Below the pieces are notes generated by a model. It did no database searches. It was not told the DNA's origin and saw only the letters and a list, made by a program, of their open reading frames with translations. A stretch of 46,775 nt of DNA from Cryobacterium tagatosivorans (GTDB taxonomy: Bacteria; Actinomycetota; Actinomycetes; Actinomycetales; Microbacteriaceae), in contig NZ_SOEZ01000015.1 of NCBI RefSeq assembly GCF_004402215.1, positions 1 through 46,775 on the forward strand. The letters run 5' to 3'. The translations under genes and the position numbers were made by a program. Of this stretch, positions 31,629 to 39,072 are shown one piece after another. Each line of letters begins with the position of its first letter. Positions within the stretch are counted from its first letter, which is position 1.

Positions 31629-32852
31629 CTAGAAGCCGAGGAGTCCCTTTTTCGGAGCCGCTTCGGTGTCGGCCGAGCCGCCGGCCCAGGCGGAACCGCC
31701 GACCGATCCGTCAGCGGAACCGCCGGCCGAACCGCCGGCCGAACCGCCGGCGGCGGCGCCGCCAACCGAACCGTCGGCCGCGGCGTCGGCCGAAGCCTGT
31801 GCCGCGGCATCCGTTGCGGTGGCGATCAGGCCCGTCAGCGTGTCGCCGAAGGTGCCTTCGAGGGTGCCGCCGAGGGTGCTCTCGAGTGCGTCAACCGGTG
31901 CCGCGGCGAGAATGCTCTCCAGCGTGGCAACGGGTGCGCCGGCAAGGATGCCCTCGAGCGCGCCCACGGGTGCGCCGGCGATGAGGCTCTCAAGGGTTCC
32001 GACGGGGGCGGCCGCGATCAGGCTCTCGACGGTTCCGGCGGGTGCCGCCGCGAGGATGTCCGTGAGGGTTCCGGTGCGCGCATCGGCGAGGAGGTCCGTG
32101 ACGGTGCCGACCGGGAGCGCGCCCAGGATGCTCTCGAAGGTGCCGGTCGGTGCGCCCGCGAGGATGCCCGTGACCGTCCCCAGCGGCGCCTCGGCGAGAA
32201 CTCCCCTGAGGGTGCTGACCGGTGCATCCGTCAGGGCCTCCGTGAGTGACCCGACGGATGCGAGTTCCAGCCTCTCAAGAGAACCGCCGAGGCTGCCCTC
32301 GAGCGAGCCGCCGAGCTCGCTGGCCGCGGAGGACGTGCGGGCGTCGCCGAGGAGACCCTCGAGGGTGCCGGTCGGTGCCGTGGCGAGCAGGCGCTCGAGG
32401 GTTCCGGTCGGAGCCTTCGCGAGGATGGCCTCCAGGGTTCCGGCCGGCGCCTTCTTGAGCAGCGCGGTGAGGGTCTCGGCCGGCGCGGCGGCGAGAAGAC
32501 GCTCAAGGGTTCCGGTCGGAGCCTTCGCGAGGATGGCCTCGACGGTTCCGGTCGGAGCCTTCGCGAGCAGGCTCTCGAGGGTTCCGGCGGGTGCCGCCGC
32601 GAGAACGCCCTCGAGCGTTCCGGCGGGGGAAGCGGCGAGAACGCCCTCGATGCTGTCGGTGGTGCCGGCGGCGACGTCTCCGTCGAGGAAGCCCGGGACG
32701 CTCGACGAGATGAGAGCGGCACTGCTGGCGCTGATGCCAGAGCTCAGGGCCGCTGCGGGCTCCTCGGATGCGTTGGCGGCGCCGACGCCGGCGAAGGAGA
32801 TGCTGCCGACGAGGACGGCGCAGGTGATGCTTTTTGCGGTGAACGAATTCAT
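31629..32852 (-). CDS. Exported protein made of about 20 tandem 12-residue repeats
   Basis: A 407-residue protein of no family I recognise. The signal peptide (AKSITCAVLVGSISFAGVGA, cleavage near ANA-SE) is followed by two blocks of dodecapeptides with consensus T-(L/V)-E-x-(I/L)-L-A-x-A-P-x-G, for example TLEAILAKAPTG and TVESLIAAAPVG. There are nine units, then a Gly/Ser/Leu linker of about 28 residues (GGSLEGSLGG...), then ten or eleven more. The C-terminus is a (GGSA)n-type Gly/Ser/Ala stretch ending KKGLLGF. There is no LPxTG or TM anchor. Each unit looks like a short amphipathic helix plus an APxG turn. AGGAG lies ten bases before the ATG. It forms a likely operon with the exported protein upstream. 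Confidence 0.85.
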   Translation of the reverse strand: MNSFTAKSITCAVLVGSISFAGVGAANASEEPAAALSSGISASSAALISSSVPGFLDGDVAAGTTDSIEGVLAASPAGTLEGVLAAAPAGTLESLLAKAPTGTVEAILAKAPTGTLERLLAAAPAETLTALLKKAPAGTLEAILAKAPTGTLERLLATAPTGTLEGLLGDARTSSAASELGGSLEGSLGGSLERLELASVGSLTEALTDAPVSTLRGVLAEAPLGTVTGILAGAPTGTFESILGALPVGTVTDLLADARTGTLTDILAAAPAGTVESLIAAAPVGTLESLIAGAPVGALEGILAGAPVATLESILAAAPVDALESTLGGTLEGTFGDTLTGLIATATDAAAQASADAAADGSVGGAAAGGSAGGSAGGSADGSVGGSAWAGGSADTEAAPKKGLLGF

Positions 32853-32938
32853 GGTGATGGTGCTCCTAATTGATGTCATGGTGTGCTCCCTAGGGGAGTC
32901 TTTGATCGCGTCTGCCGCGGGGCGGCAGAGGGATCCCA

Positions 32939-33658
32939 TCAGTCAGGAGGTGAGTCGAGTGCGCCGGGAGACGGCGAGAGAGGGGCGTCGTGCACGCCGG
33001 CGATGGCGAGTTCGGCCGGCCCGGGCGCGGCTGGCGAATCGAAGAGCGCCTCAGCGGCCGCGGTCGGGATGCCGTTGGCTCCGCCCGAGCCGGCGCTCTT
33101 GGAGGGGGTCGCCGGCGCGACGGCGCGGTTGGCGGGGGACGGCGGGGACGGTACCGGCAGGTCCTGCGGCGCAGCAGCGGCGATTTCGCTGCTCGCGGCG
33201 ACGGGCGCGTGGCCGGGCAGCGAGCGGGATGCGGCGGGGGCCGGCTCGACAGCCGCCGGCACCGGAGCGGTTTCGGCGGCGGGAGCGACGACGACGGGCA
33301 CGGCGACGGGCAGGGCGACGGGCAGTACCACGGGCACCAATGCAAGGAGGTCGCCGACGGGCGCCAGCGTGTTCAGCAGCGGCGCGGTGACGGTGCCGAC
33401 GTCACCGATCGTGGCGGCCAGGTCGGTGACGGGCACGGCCTGGTCGGCCAGGGGAACGGCGACCTCGTCGACCGGGGACACATCCGTCACGACATCGAGC
33501 GCGACGAGGGATCCGTTATCGGAGCCTGGCTCGACCGCCGAAGCGGAGCTGGGCGCGGCAATCGCACCCACGACGGCCCAGGCGACGGCCAGGGACGCGC
33601 CGAGAAGGATGAGCCGCAGCACGTTCGAGTGCGCCTGGGCGAACGATCCTTCAGCCAT
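32939..33658 (-). CDS. Exported Ala/Pro/Val-rich protein, partner of the repeat protein
   Basis: A 239-residue protein of unknown family. MAEGSFAQAHSNVLRLILLG begins a signal peptide or anchor (hydrophobic about 14-35, cleavage near ASA-VE). A beta-prone Val/Asp/Leu region follows (ALDVVTDVSPVDEVAVPLAD, about 45-110, with loosely repeated V-P-x-x-D-L motifs). Next is a VPVVLPVALPVAVPVVV segment and a long Pro/Ala/Ser tail. It looks like a cell-surface or secreted structural protein. ATG 33658 has GGCGGGTGAGC just upstream. A GTG at 33673 is an alternative. The gap to the repeat-protein gene is 86 bases on the same strand. Confidence 0.72.
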   Translation of the reverse strand: MAEGSFAQAHSNVLRLILLGASLAVAWAVVGAIAAPSSASAVEPGSDNGSLVALDVVTDVSPVDEVAVPLADQAVPVTDLAATIGDVGTVTAPLLNTLAPVGDLLALVPVVLPVALPVAVPVVVAPAAETAPVPAAVEPAPAASRSLPGHAPVAASSEIAAAAPQDLPVPSPPSPANRAVAPATPSKSAGSGGANGIPTAAAEALFDSPAAPGPAELAIAGVHDAPLSPSPGALDSPPD

Positions 33659-33756
33659 GCTCACCCGCCTCACGCTGTATCAAGTCGTCTAATACACAAC
33701 CACACTTCCGGTGGCCCGACGAACCCGGGCGCCCCCACACGCGCCCCTGACCCATC

Positions 33757-33819
33757 CGCCGAACTGTGAGTTTGGCACCTTCCCACGCCCAACGAAGGTG
33801 CCAAACTCACAGTTCGGCG
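33757..33819. repeat. Palindromic element, family A copy 3 (divergent stem)
   Basis: Perfect 26-bp arms (33757-33782 and 33794-33819, outer end CGCCGAACTGTGAG, inner end CACCTTC) enclose the loop CCACGCCCAAC. Read on the minus strand, the inner stem and loop (ACCTTC-GTTGGGCGTGG-GAAGGT) match the copies at 8344 and 9404 at 21 of 23 positions, while the outer stem is unrelated. It lies between nagB and the exported protein genes. Confidence 0.85.
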
Positions 33820-33879
33820 AGAGGACGGGTGGGGCGGATGCGCGGGGGCGCGCGGCGCGCGCGCCAGGGGGAGGCGGGC

Positions 33880-34665
33880 CTAGATGCCCTGCCAGGCGGG
33901 CTTGTTCGCCCAGGCGTAGCGGTAGTAGTCGAGGTTCGCGAGCATGCTCGCCGCCGCCTCGTCGACGACGACCGTGACGTGCGGGTGCAGCTGGATGGCC
34001 GAGCCGGGCTGGCTGGCCGTGACCGGCCCCTCGACGGCGGCGGCGATCGCCGCGGCCTTTCCCTCGCCGACGGCCAGCAGCACGAGGTGGCGGGCGCGCC
34101 GGATCGTGCCGAGCCCCTGGGTGATGCAGTGCACCGGCACCTCGTCGGCAGAGGCGAAGAAGCGGGCGTTGTCGGCCCGGGTCTGCGGGGTCAGGGTCTT
34201 CACCCGGGTGAGCGATTCGAACGACGAGCCGGGCTCGTTGAAGCCCAGGTGCCCGGTGCGGCCGATACCGAGGATCTGCAGGTCCACTCCCCCGGCCCGC
34301 ACGATGGCCCGCTCGTAGTCTGCGCCGGCGGCGGGCAGGCCGGCCGGGTCGCCGCTGGGCACGTGGATGTTGCCCGGCGTGAGCCCGAGCGGGGTGACGA
34401 CTTCGCGGGTGATGACCGAGCGGTAGCTTTCCGGATGTCCCGCCGCCAGGCCGACGTATTCGTCCAGGGAGAAGCCGCGCACCTGTGAAACATCGAGCGG
34501 GCGATCGGCGAACGACCGGGCCAGCGAGCGGTAGATCGGCAGCGGCGTCGACCCGGTGGCCAGGCCGAGGACAGCGTCGGGCCGGGCCTCGATCAGCGCG
34601 CGGATCGAGGCGGCGATGAGCTCACCGGCGGCATCCGCGTTCTCAACAACAATGACTTCGGCCAT
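33880..34665 (-). CDS. nagB: Glucosamine-6-phosphate deaminase
   Basis: A 261-residue isomerase/deaminase converting glucosamine-6-phosphate to fructose-6-phosphate and ammonia. Motifs are LGLATGSTPLPIYRSL (about 33-48), RGFSLDEYVGLAAGHPESYR with the proton-relay Asp, and GIGRTGHLGFNEPGSSF. In the last motif Thr stands where E. coli NagB has Asp141, a difference also seen in other bacterial NagB groups. It complements the NagA and ROK kinase of the 22.7-29.2 kb operon for GlcNAc use. Upstream, TGATTGAAAGTGATCC resembles a sequence in that operon's control region. It stands alone and is divergent from the HupE-like gene. Confidence 0.95.
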   Translation of the reverse strand: MAEVIVVENADAAGELIAASIRALIEARPDAVLGLATGSTPLPIYRSLARSFADRPLDVSQVRGFSLDEYVGLAAGHPESYRSVITREVVTPLGLTPGNIHVPSGDPAGLPAAGADYERAIVRAGGVDLQILGIGRTGHLGFNEPGSSFESLTRVKTLTPQTRADNARFFASADEVPVHCITQGLGTIRRARHLVLLAVGEGKAAAIAAAVEGPVTASQPGSAIQLHPHVTVVVDEAAASMLANLDYYRYAWANKPAWQGI

Positions 34666-34715
34666 CGGACATCCGCCTTCGATCTTGATTACTTATGACC
34701 CCAGAATACTAGTTT

Positions 34716-34731
34716 GGATCACTTTCAATCA
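34716..34731 (-). promoter_or_regulatory. Operator-like sequence upstream of nagB shared with the amino-sugar control region
   Basis: Minus-strand TGATTGAAAGTGATCC matches TGATTGATAGTGAGCG at 22569-22584 at 13 of 16 positions. It lies about 50-65 bp upstream of the nagB start, in an A/T-rich segment that also contains TAGTATTCT, a possible -10. A shared DeoR- or GntR-type regulator is the simplest explanation. The rest of the 190-bp intergenic region (34666-34855) shows no further gene. Confidence 0.4.
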
Positions 34732-34855
34732 TCAACGGGTCCGTTCATGGTGCGTTTGCCAGACCAGCGCCACCCATTAAGCCGACGCCGATAGACCTAA
34801 GCCTGTTGAACATTTGAAACGAACCGAACCAGCTTGACCACGCAAGGAGCGCGAA

Positions 34856-35989
34856 ATCGCCACCCTCCCGCCCGCTCCCGCCCTGAATCGCGCTCTTCTT
34901 GCGTCCCGATCTTCCATTCTCCTGGGGCTCGTTTTCCTCTTCCTGATCGCGGGAACGTTGCCGGCTTCCGCTCACGTGCGTGACACCGCCGGCTACTCGA
35001 CAATTCACGGCGACGGCCGTGAAATCTCCTACGCGCTCAGCCTCGAATACGAGATCCTCGCCAAAGCTGTCGACCTGGGGCCGGATGCCCGGGGCGCGGT
35101 CGACGATGCCTCTCGCCTGGCGGCGCTGGAGGCCGGAAAGGCGAACCTTTCGGCATACCTGTACGAACGGGTCGTCATTTATCTGGATGGCGCAGCGTGC
35201 GAGCCTCACCTCGACGGAGTCTCCACGACGACCCGTGACGAGAATCCGTACGTGCAGATGGACCTGACCTACACCTGCCCGGGCGAGTCGGGCCAGTACC
35301 AATTGACGTACGACGTCTTTTCCGACGTGGACGCGATCTCCGACGAGCACACAAACATCGTGGAGTACCAGATCGGCGCGGACAGCGGCCGCACCGTGAT
35401 GGACGGCGGCCACAATGAACTCCTCATGGGCAAGAACTCGGTCATCGTCTCGAGTTCCAGATTCGCGCTGATGGGCATCGAGCACCTCCTGTTCGGCCTG
35501 GACCACGTGCTCTTCGTCGTCGCGGTGATGCTCGGCGCGACGAACCTGCGCAACCTCGTGGGCATCGTGTCGATGTTCACCCTGGCCCACAGCGTGAGCC
35601 TGATCACCGCGCTCCTCGGCTGGGTGCAGGTGGGGGCATCCATCGTGGAGCCCCTGATCGCACTGTCGATCACATTCGTGGCCATCGAGAATCTGTTGGG
35701 CGCCCCGCGCCGAAGACACCTGGTGGTGTTCCTCTTCGGTCTGCTGCACGGGCTGGGATTTGCCGGTTCCCTGAAAATCACCGACGACGTCAGCTGGAAC
35801 CTGGTGGCCTCGCTGCTCAGTTTCAACATCGGAATCGAAGCGGGCCAGGTACTGCTGCTGCTCGTGATCTTCCCCCTACTCCTGCTCGTGCGTCGGAGCC
35901 GTTTCTCGGCGCCGGTCGTGCGGGGGGCGACCATCGTGGTCGCAGTCTTCGGACTCATCTGGTTCCTAGAAAGGTTCTTCCTCGTATGA
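34856..35989 (+). CDS. HupE/UreJ-type membrane protein, probably initiated at an ATC codon
   Basis: A protein of about 377 residues if started at ATC 34856. It has a signal peptide (SSILLGLVFLFLIAGTLPAS), an extracellular beta-rich domain of about 130 residues, and about six TM helices. The latter show GIEHLLFGLDHVLFVVAVML and LFGLLHGLGFAGSL, the His/Asp motifs of HupE/UreJ metal permeases (HupE_UreJ_2 group). No ATG, GTG or TTG exists in frame before TTG 34958, which would delete the signal peptide. AAGGAG (34844-34849) lies exactly six bases before ATC, and the in-frame stop is at 34835. So the start is a non-canonical ATC or a sequence error of ATG. The stop overlaps the phosphoesterase gene (ATGA). 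A role in supplying a divalent metal is inferred. Confidence 0.82.
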   Translation: MATLPPAPALNRALLASRSSILLGLVFLFLIAGTLPASAHVRDTAGYSTIHGDGREISYALSLEYEILAKAVDLGPDARGAVDDASRLAALEAGKANLSAYLYERVVIYLDGAACEPHLDGVSTTTRDENPYVQMDLTYTCPGESGQYQLTYDVFSDVDAISDEHTNIVEYQIGADSGRTVMDGGHNELLMGKNSVIVSSSRFALMGIEHLLFGLDHVLFVVAVMLGATNLRNLVGIVSMFTLAHSVSLITALLGWVQVGASIVEPLIALSITFVAIENLLGAPRRRHLVVFLFGLLHGLGFAGSLKITDDVSWNLVASLLSFNIGIEAGQVLLLLVIFPLLLLVRRSRFSAPVVRGATIVVAVFGLIWFLERFFLV

Positions 35990-38586
35990 AACACCTGGCA
36001 CCCAAACGGCTCCGCCGTTGGCTTTACGCGGTCACCGCGATCCTGGGCGGGCTCGTGGTCGCCGCGCCGCTGAGCTCGGCCGTCTCGCAGACGATCGACC
36101 CACCCAGCGCCGTGGTCTCGGGAACCGTCTTCGAAGACGGCAACGGAAACGACGTGTTCGACGCCCGGGAAAAAGTGCTCCCCGGTGTCACCGTGTCGGA
36201 TGGCGCCACGATCGTCGTGACGGATGCCGACGGTCGCTACAGCCTCGACACCCCCATCGAGCGGCGAACGACCGACCTCGTCTTCATCACCCAGCCCGCC
36301 GGGTATTCGGTCGGCACTGACGAGTTCAAGACCCCGCGTTTTTACCGCGATCTGGGTGAACTCGCCACCGGCGAGGCCAAAAGCGTCGACTTCGGCCTGA
36401 CCAAGGATCCCAAATCCGCGGGCAGCAATTTCACCTTCGGAAACGTCGCAGACCCCCATGTGAACGCCCAGCTCGCCGATCAGGTGAAGGAGATCAACTC
36501 CACCAAGGAGGATCTGGCCTTCATCCAGGTCAGCGGGGATTTGACCAACAACGCCACCACCGCCGAGTTCGACTTCTACAAGGCGGCCACGGCCCTCTCC
36601 CCCGTTCCGGTCTGGCCGGCGGTCGGCAACCACGAGTATGCGGCCGGCGTCGGCTACGCCGCGCGCATCAACAATTACCGCAGCAATGTCGGGCCCGAGT
36701 GGTATTCCTTCGACTACGGGGACCGGCACTTCCTCGTTCTGGAAAACAACGGTGCGGCACCCTTCGAGGAACAGCTGGAGTGGGCCAAGCAGGATCTTGC
36801 CCAGAACGTCGGGGACAAGCGCCTGGTTGTGCTGACCCATCAGCCGATGAACGTGCCCTTCGGGTCGAACTCGATGTATGACCAGTACGGCGCGATCCTC
36901 GAGCAGTACGGCGCCGAACTCATCCTGGTCGGCCACGAACACTCCAACGACGTCGAGCCGAACAGCGCCTTCGCCGGCTCGGCCAAACACGTTCAGACCA
37001 GCTCCAGTTCGTACACGATCGACAATTCCCCGCGCGGTTTTCGATACGTGGAGATGACGGATGAGACCTTCAAGAATCCGTTCCGGATGTACGGGGCCGA
37101 GCAAGACCTCACCATCACCAGCCCGGCCGCCGGTTCGTCCGTTCCGCTGGACGGCTTCCCCGGAATCCAGGTGAATGCCTACGACACCTCGGACGCGCCG
37201 ACCAAGGTGCACTTCAAGGTCGACGAGGGCAATTGGCGTCCGCTCAAATCCAGCGGCGAATTCACCTGGCATTCGGCCCTGCCGGATGACGTTCGCGCCG
37301 GCGCACACACCGTCGAGGTGCGCGCGGTCGACGCTGCCGGGGCATCCTGGAGCACGTCGTCGAAATTCACCCTGACGAAGGAAAGCGCGATTCTGCCCAA
37401 GGCGGGCGCGAACTGGTCCCAGCACCACGGTGACCAGGGCCACACCGGCGTCGCGACCGACAAGATCGAGGCCGGGCAGCGCCTGGCGTGGTCCTACCGC
37501 ACCGAGGGGACGTTCCTCACCGGATCTCCCGTCATTGTCGGCGGCATTGTCTACGCCGGCACGCGTGACGAGAACGGCGACGGCAACAGTGCCGTGCACG
37601 CCGTCGACCAGGCCACCGGCAAGAAGCTGTGGAGCTACCCGGTTCCGTCCTCGGTGCACGGCAGCATCGCCGTGTCCGACGGCCTCGTGTTCGTCCCGAC
37701 ACTGCGGGGCACCCTGTTCGCCGTTGACGCCGCCACCGGAAAGCTGAAGTGGCAGCACGACCCCGAGCCGGCCCCCGAGGGCTACAACCAGCGCACCTAC
37801 GGCTACTACGGCGTCACCGTGGCCGAGGGCAAGGTTCTGTACCCGTATCAGTCGCGGCACGGCGAGGCCAACCTTGGCCTGCTCATCGCCCTGGACGTGA
37901 AGACCGGCGAGCGGATCTGGGCATCCGCAATGAGCGGCGCCATCATGAGCGACGGCACTCCCGCCGTGGCCGACGGCCGCGTCTACGTGGGCAACCAGAC
38001 CGCAGACCGCGTGATCGCCTACGACCTGACCACCGGCGCGAAACTCTGGACCGGGGGCGCCCAGCTCGGCGGCTGGCAGGACGGCGTGCCGTCCGCCGCA
38101 AACGGGCGCGTCTACATCGGCTCCAACAACGGCATCATCGCCCGCGACGGTGTCACCGGAGCGACGCTGTGGACCTACAAGAGCCCGCATCCGTTGTTGG
38201 TGAACGGCGGCGCCACCCCGGCCGCCCCGACCATTGCCGGCGACGTGATCTACATGGGCTTCCCGAGCGGCGCAGTCACCGCCCTGGATGCCGCCACCGG
38301 TTCGGTGCTCTGGGATCGCCTTCTGCCCGGCGCACAGTACCGCGCCGGCGTCCACAGCTCGCCTGCCCTCAGCGGTGACACGCTGTTCGTCGGATCGAAC
38401 AACGGCAGCTTCTACGCCCTCGATTCGAACACGGGCAAGTCATTGTGGGAGCACGAGATCGGCACCTGGGTGTCCGCGGGCCCGGCGGTCAGCGGCAACA
38501 CCGTCGTCGTCGGCGCCTTCGACGGCAACCTGTACGCCTACACCCCCGATGGTGAGGCGGCCAAGCGGTCGGTACCGGGCAAGTGA
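35986..38586 (+). CDS. Secreted metallophosphoesterase fused to a PQQ-type beta-propeller
   Basis: An 866-residue exported protein. Signal peptide 1-35. A prealbumin/SdrD-B-like domain follows (VSGTVFEDGNGNDVFDARE, about 43-138). The calcineurin-type phosphoesterase domain (about 148-360) has NVADPH (D156, H158), VSGDLTNN (D185), VGNHEY (N215, H216), LTHQPM and VGHEHSND. An Ig-like linker (about 370-465) leads to a PQQ/YWTD-like beta-propeller (about 475-860) with repeats such as VYAGTRDENG, LFAVDAATGKLKW and LYAYTPDGEA. Nucleotidase or phosphodiesterase activity outside the cell is likely. The propeller may bind substrate, protein or the wall. Its start overlaps the HupE-like gene. A terminator hairpin follows. 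Confidence 0.92.
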   Translation: MKHLAPKRLRRWLYAVTAILGGLVVAAPLSSAVSQTIDPPSAVVSGTVFEDGNGNDVFDAREKVLPGVTVSDGATIVVTDADGRYSLDTPIERRTTDLVFITQPAGYSVGTDEFKTPRFYRDLGELATGEAKSVDFGLTKDPKSAGSNFTFGNVADPHVNAQLADQVKEINSTKEDLAFIQVSGDLTNNATTAEFDFYKAATALSPVPVWPAVGNHEYAAGVGYAARINNYRSNVGPEWYSFDYGDRHFLVLENNGAAPFEEQLEWAKQDLAQNVGDKRLVVLTHQPMNVPFGSNSMYDQYGAILEQYGAELILVGHEHSNDVEPNSAFAGSAKHVQTSSSSYTIDNSPRGFRYVEMTDETFKNPFRMYGAEQDLTITSPAAGSSVPLDGFPGIQVNAYDTSDAPTKVHFKVDEGNWRPLKSSGEFTWHSALPDDVRAGAHTVEVRAVDAAGASWSTSSKFTLTKESAILPKAGANWSQHHGDQGHTGVATDKIEAGQRLAWSYRTEGTFLTGSPVIVGGIVYAGTRDENGDGNSAVHAVDQATGKKLWSYPVPSSVHGSIAVSDGLVFVPTLRGTLFAVDAATGKLKWQHDPEPAPEGYNQRTYGYYGVTVAEGKVLYPYQSRHGEANLGLLIALDVKTGERIWASAMSGAIMSDGTPAVADGRVYVGNQTADRVIAYDLTTGAKLWTGGAQLGGWQDGVPSAANGRVYIGSNNGIIARDGVTGATLWTYKSPHPLLVNGGATPAAPTIAGDVIYMGFPSGAVTALDAATGSVLWDRLLPGAQYRAGVHSSPALSGDTLFVGSNNGSFYALDSNTGKSLWEHEIGTWVSAGPAVSGNTVVVGAFDGNLYAYTPDGEAAKRSVPGK

Positions 38587-38628
38587 TCAACCGGCGCGTG
38601 AACGAGTAACCCGAGCCCCTGCAACCGC

Positions 38629-38668
38629 AACGGGGAGGGATGGCCACCATGCGGCCGCCCTCCCCGTT
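38629..38668. terminator. Shared terminator of two convergent operons
   Basis: AACGGGGAGGG (38629-38639) pairs with CCCTCCCCGTT (38658-38668) across an 18-base loop. It sits between the phosphoesterase gene (ending 38586) and the minus-strand operon ending at 38671. On the minus strand the stem abuts the stop codon. Confidence 0.65.
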
Positions 38669-38670
38669 GG

Positions 38671-39057
38671 TCATGGCGGGGGCGGATGCCCAGCGCGGTG
38701 ACGATGCGCGTGTCCCTCGGCCAGCGCCAGCCCCAGTTCGGTGACCTGTGCCGCGAGTCCAGTGTTGAGGGGGTCTGCTGAATAGGCTTTCAGCGCCTCA
38801 GAGAGGGCGGGGACGTTTGGGTCCACGCTGCCGTCGATGATGGCCGTCCACAGTTCCTCGACCGTGTCGCAGAGCTTCGTCGCACCAGTGGGGCCGGCCA
38901 TGAGCCAGTTGTCAACTAGGGCGGTGACCCGGGGGACACCGGGAACATGTCGGCACACGGCATTGATGGCCTGGGCCACGATGATCTGCTGGCGCATCGT
39001 TCGCACGTTGCCGAGGATTGGGTCCTGGACAGTCCTCCTGCCGCACGCACCGCACAT
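38671..39057 (-). CDS. Small protein with N-terminal CxxC (CGAC) motif, unknown function
   Basis: A 128-residue protein starting MCGACGRRTVQDPILGNVRT, followed by QQIIVAQAINAVCRHVPGVP and TALVDNWLMAGPTGATKLCD. The CGACGR start is a metal- or disulphide-type motif. Proteins with this start (CGACG-x-x-x-V-x-DP-x-LG-x-x-RT) occur in Arthrobacter and relatives as hypotheticals, to my recollection. GAAGGGGAA lies about eight bases before the ATG. The gene begins 15 bases after the upstream SDR gene ends and is the last member of the six-gene LacI-controlled operon, which strengthens its status as real. Confidence 0.68.
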   Translation of the reverse strand: MCGACGRRTVQDPILGNVRTMRQQIIVAQAINAVCRHVPGVPRVTALVDNWLMAGPTGATKLCDTVEELWTAIIDGSVDPNVPALSEALKAYSADPLNTGLAAQVTELGLALAEGHAHRHRAGHPPPP

Positions 39058-39072
39058 ATGATGTTCCCCTTC

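Noticed and set aside
33880..34665. Loss of the active-site Asp in NagB (GIGRTGHLGF)
   Set aside because: The position varies (Asp, Asn or Thr) among accepted bacterial NagB groups, so it is not evidence of inactivity.
34958..35989. TTG 34958 as the true start of the HupE-like protein
   Set aside because: It would remove the evident signal peptide, and no ribosome-binding site precedes it.
35269..38355. A 1028-codon open frame on the minus strand across the phosphoesterase-propeller gene
   Set aside because: It is a high-G+C shadow of the plus-strand gene, which has clear domains, a signal peptide and an operon overlap. The antisense product is Gly/Val/Asp-rich without family motifs.
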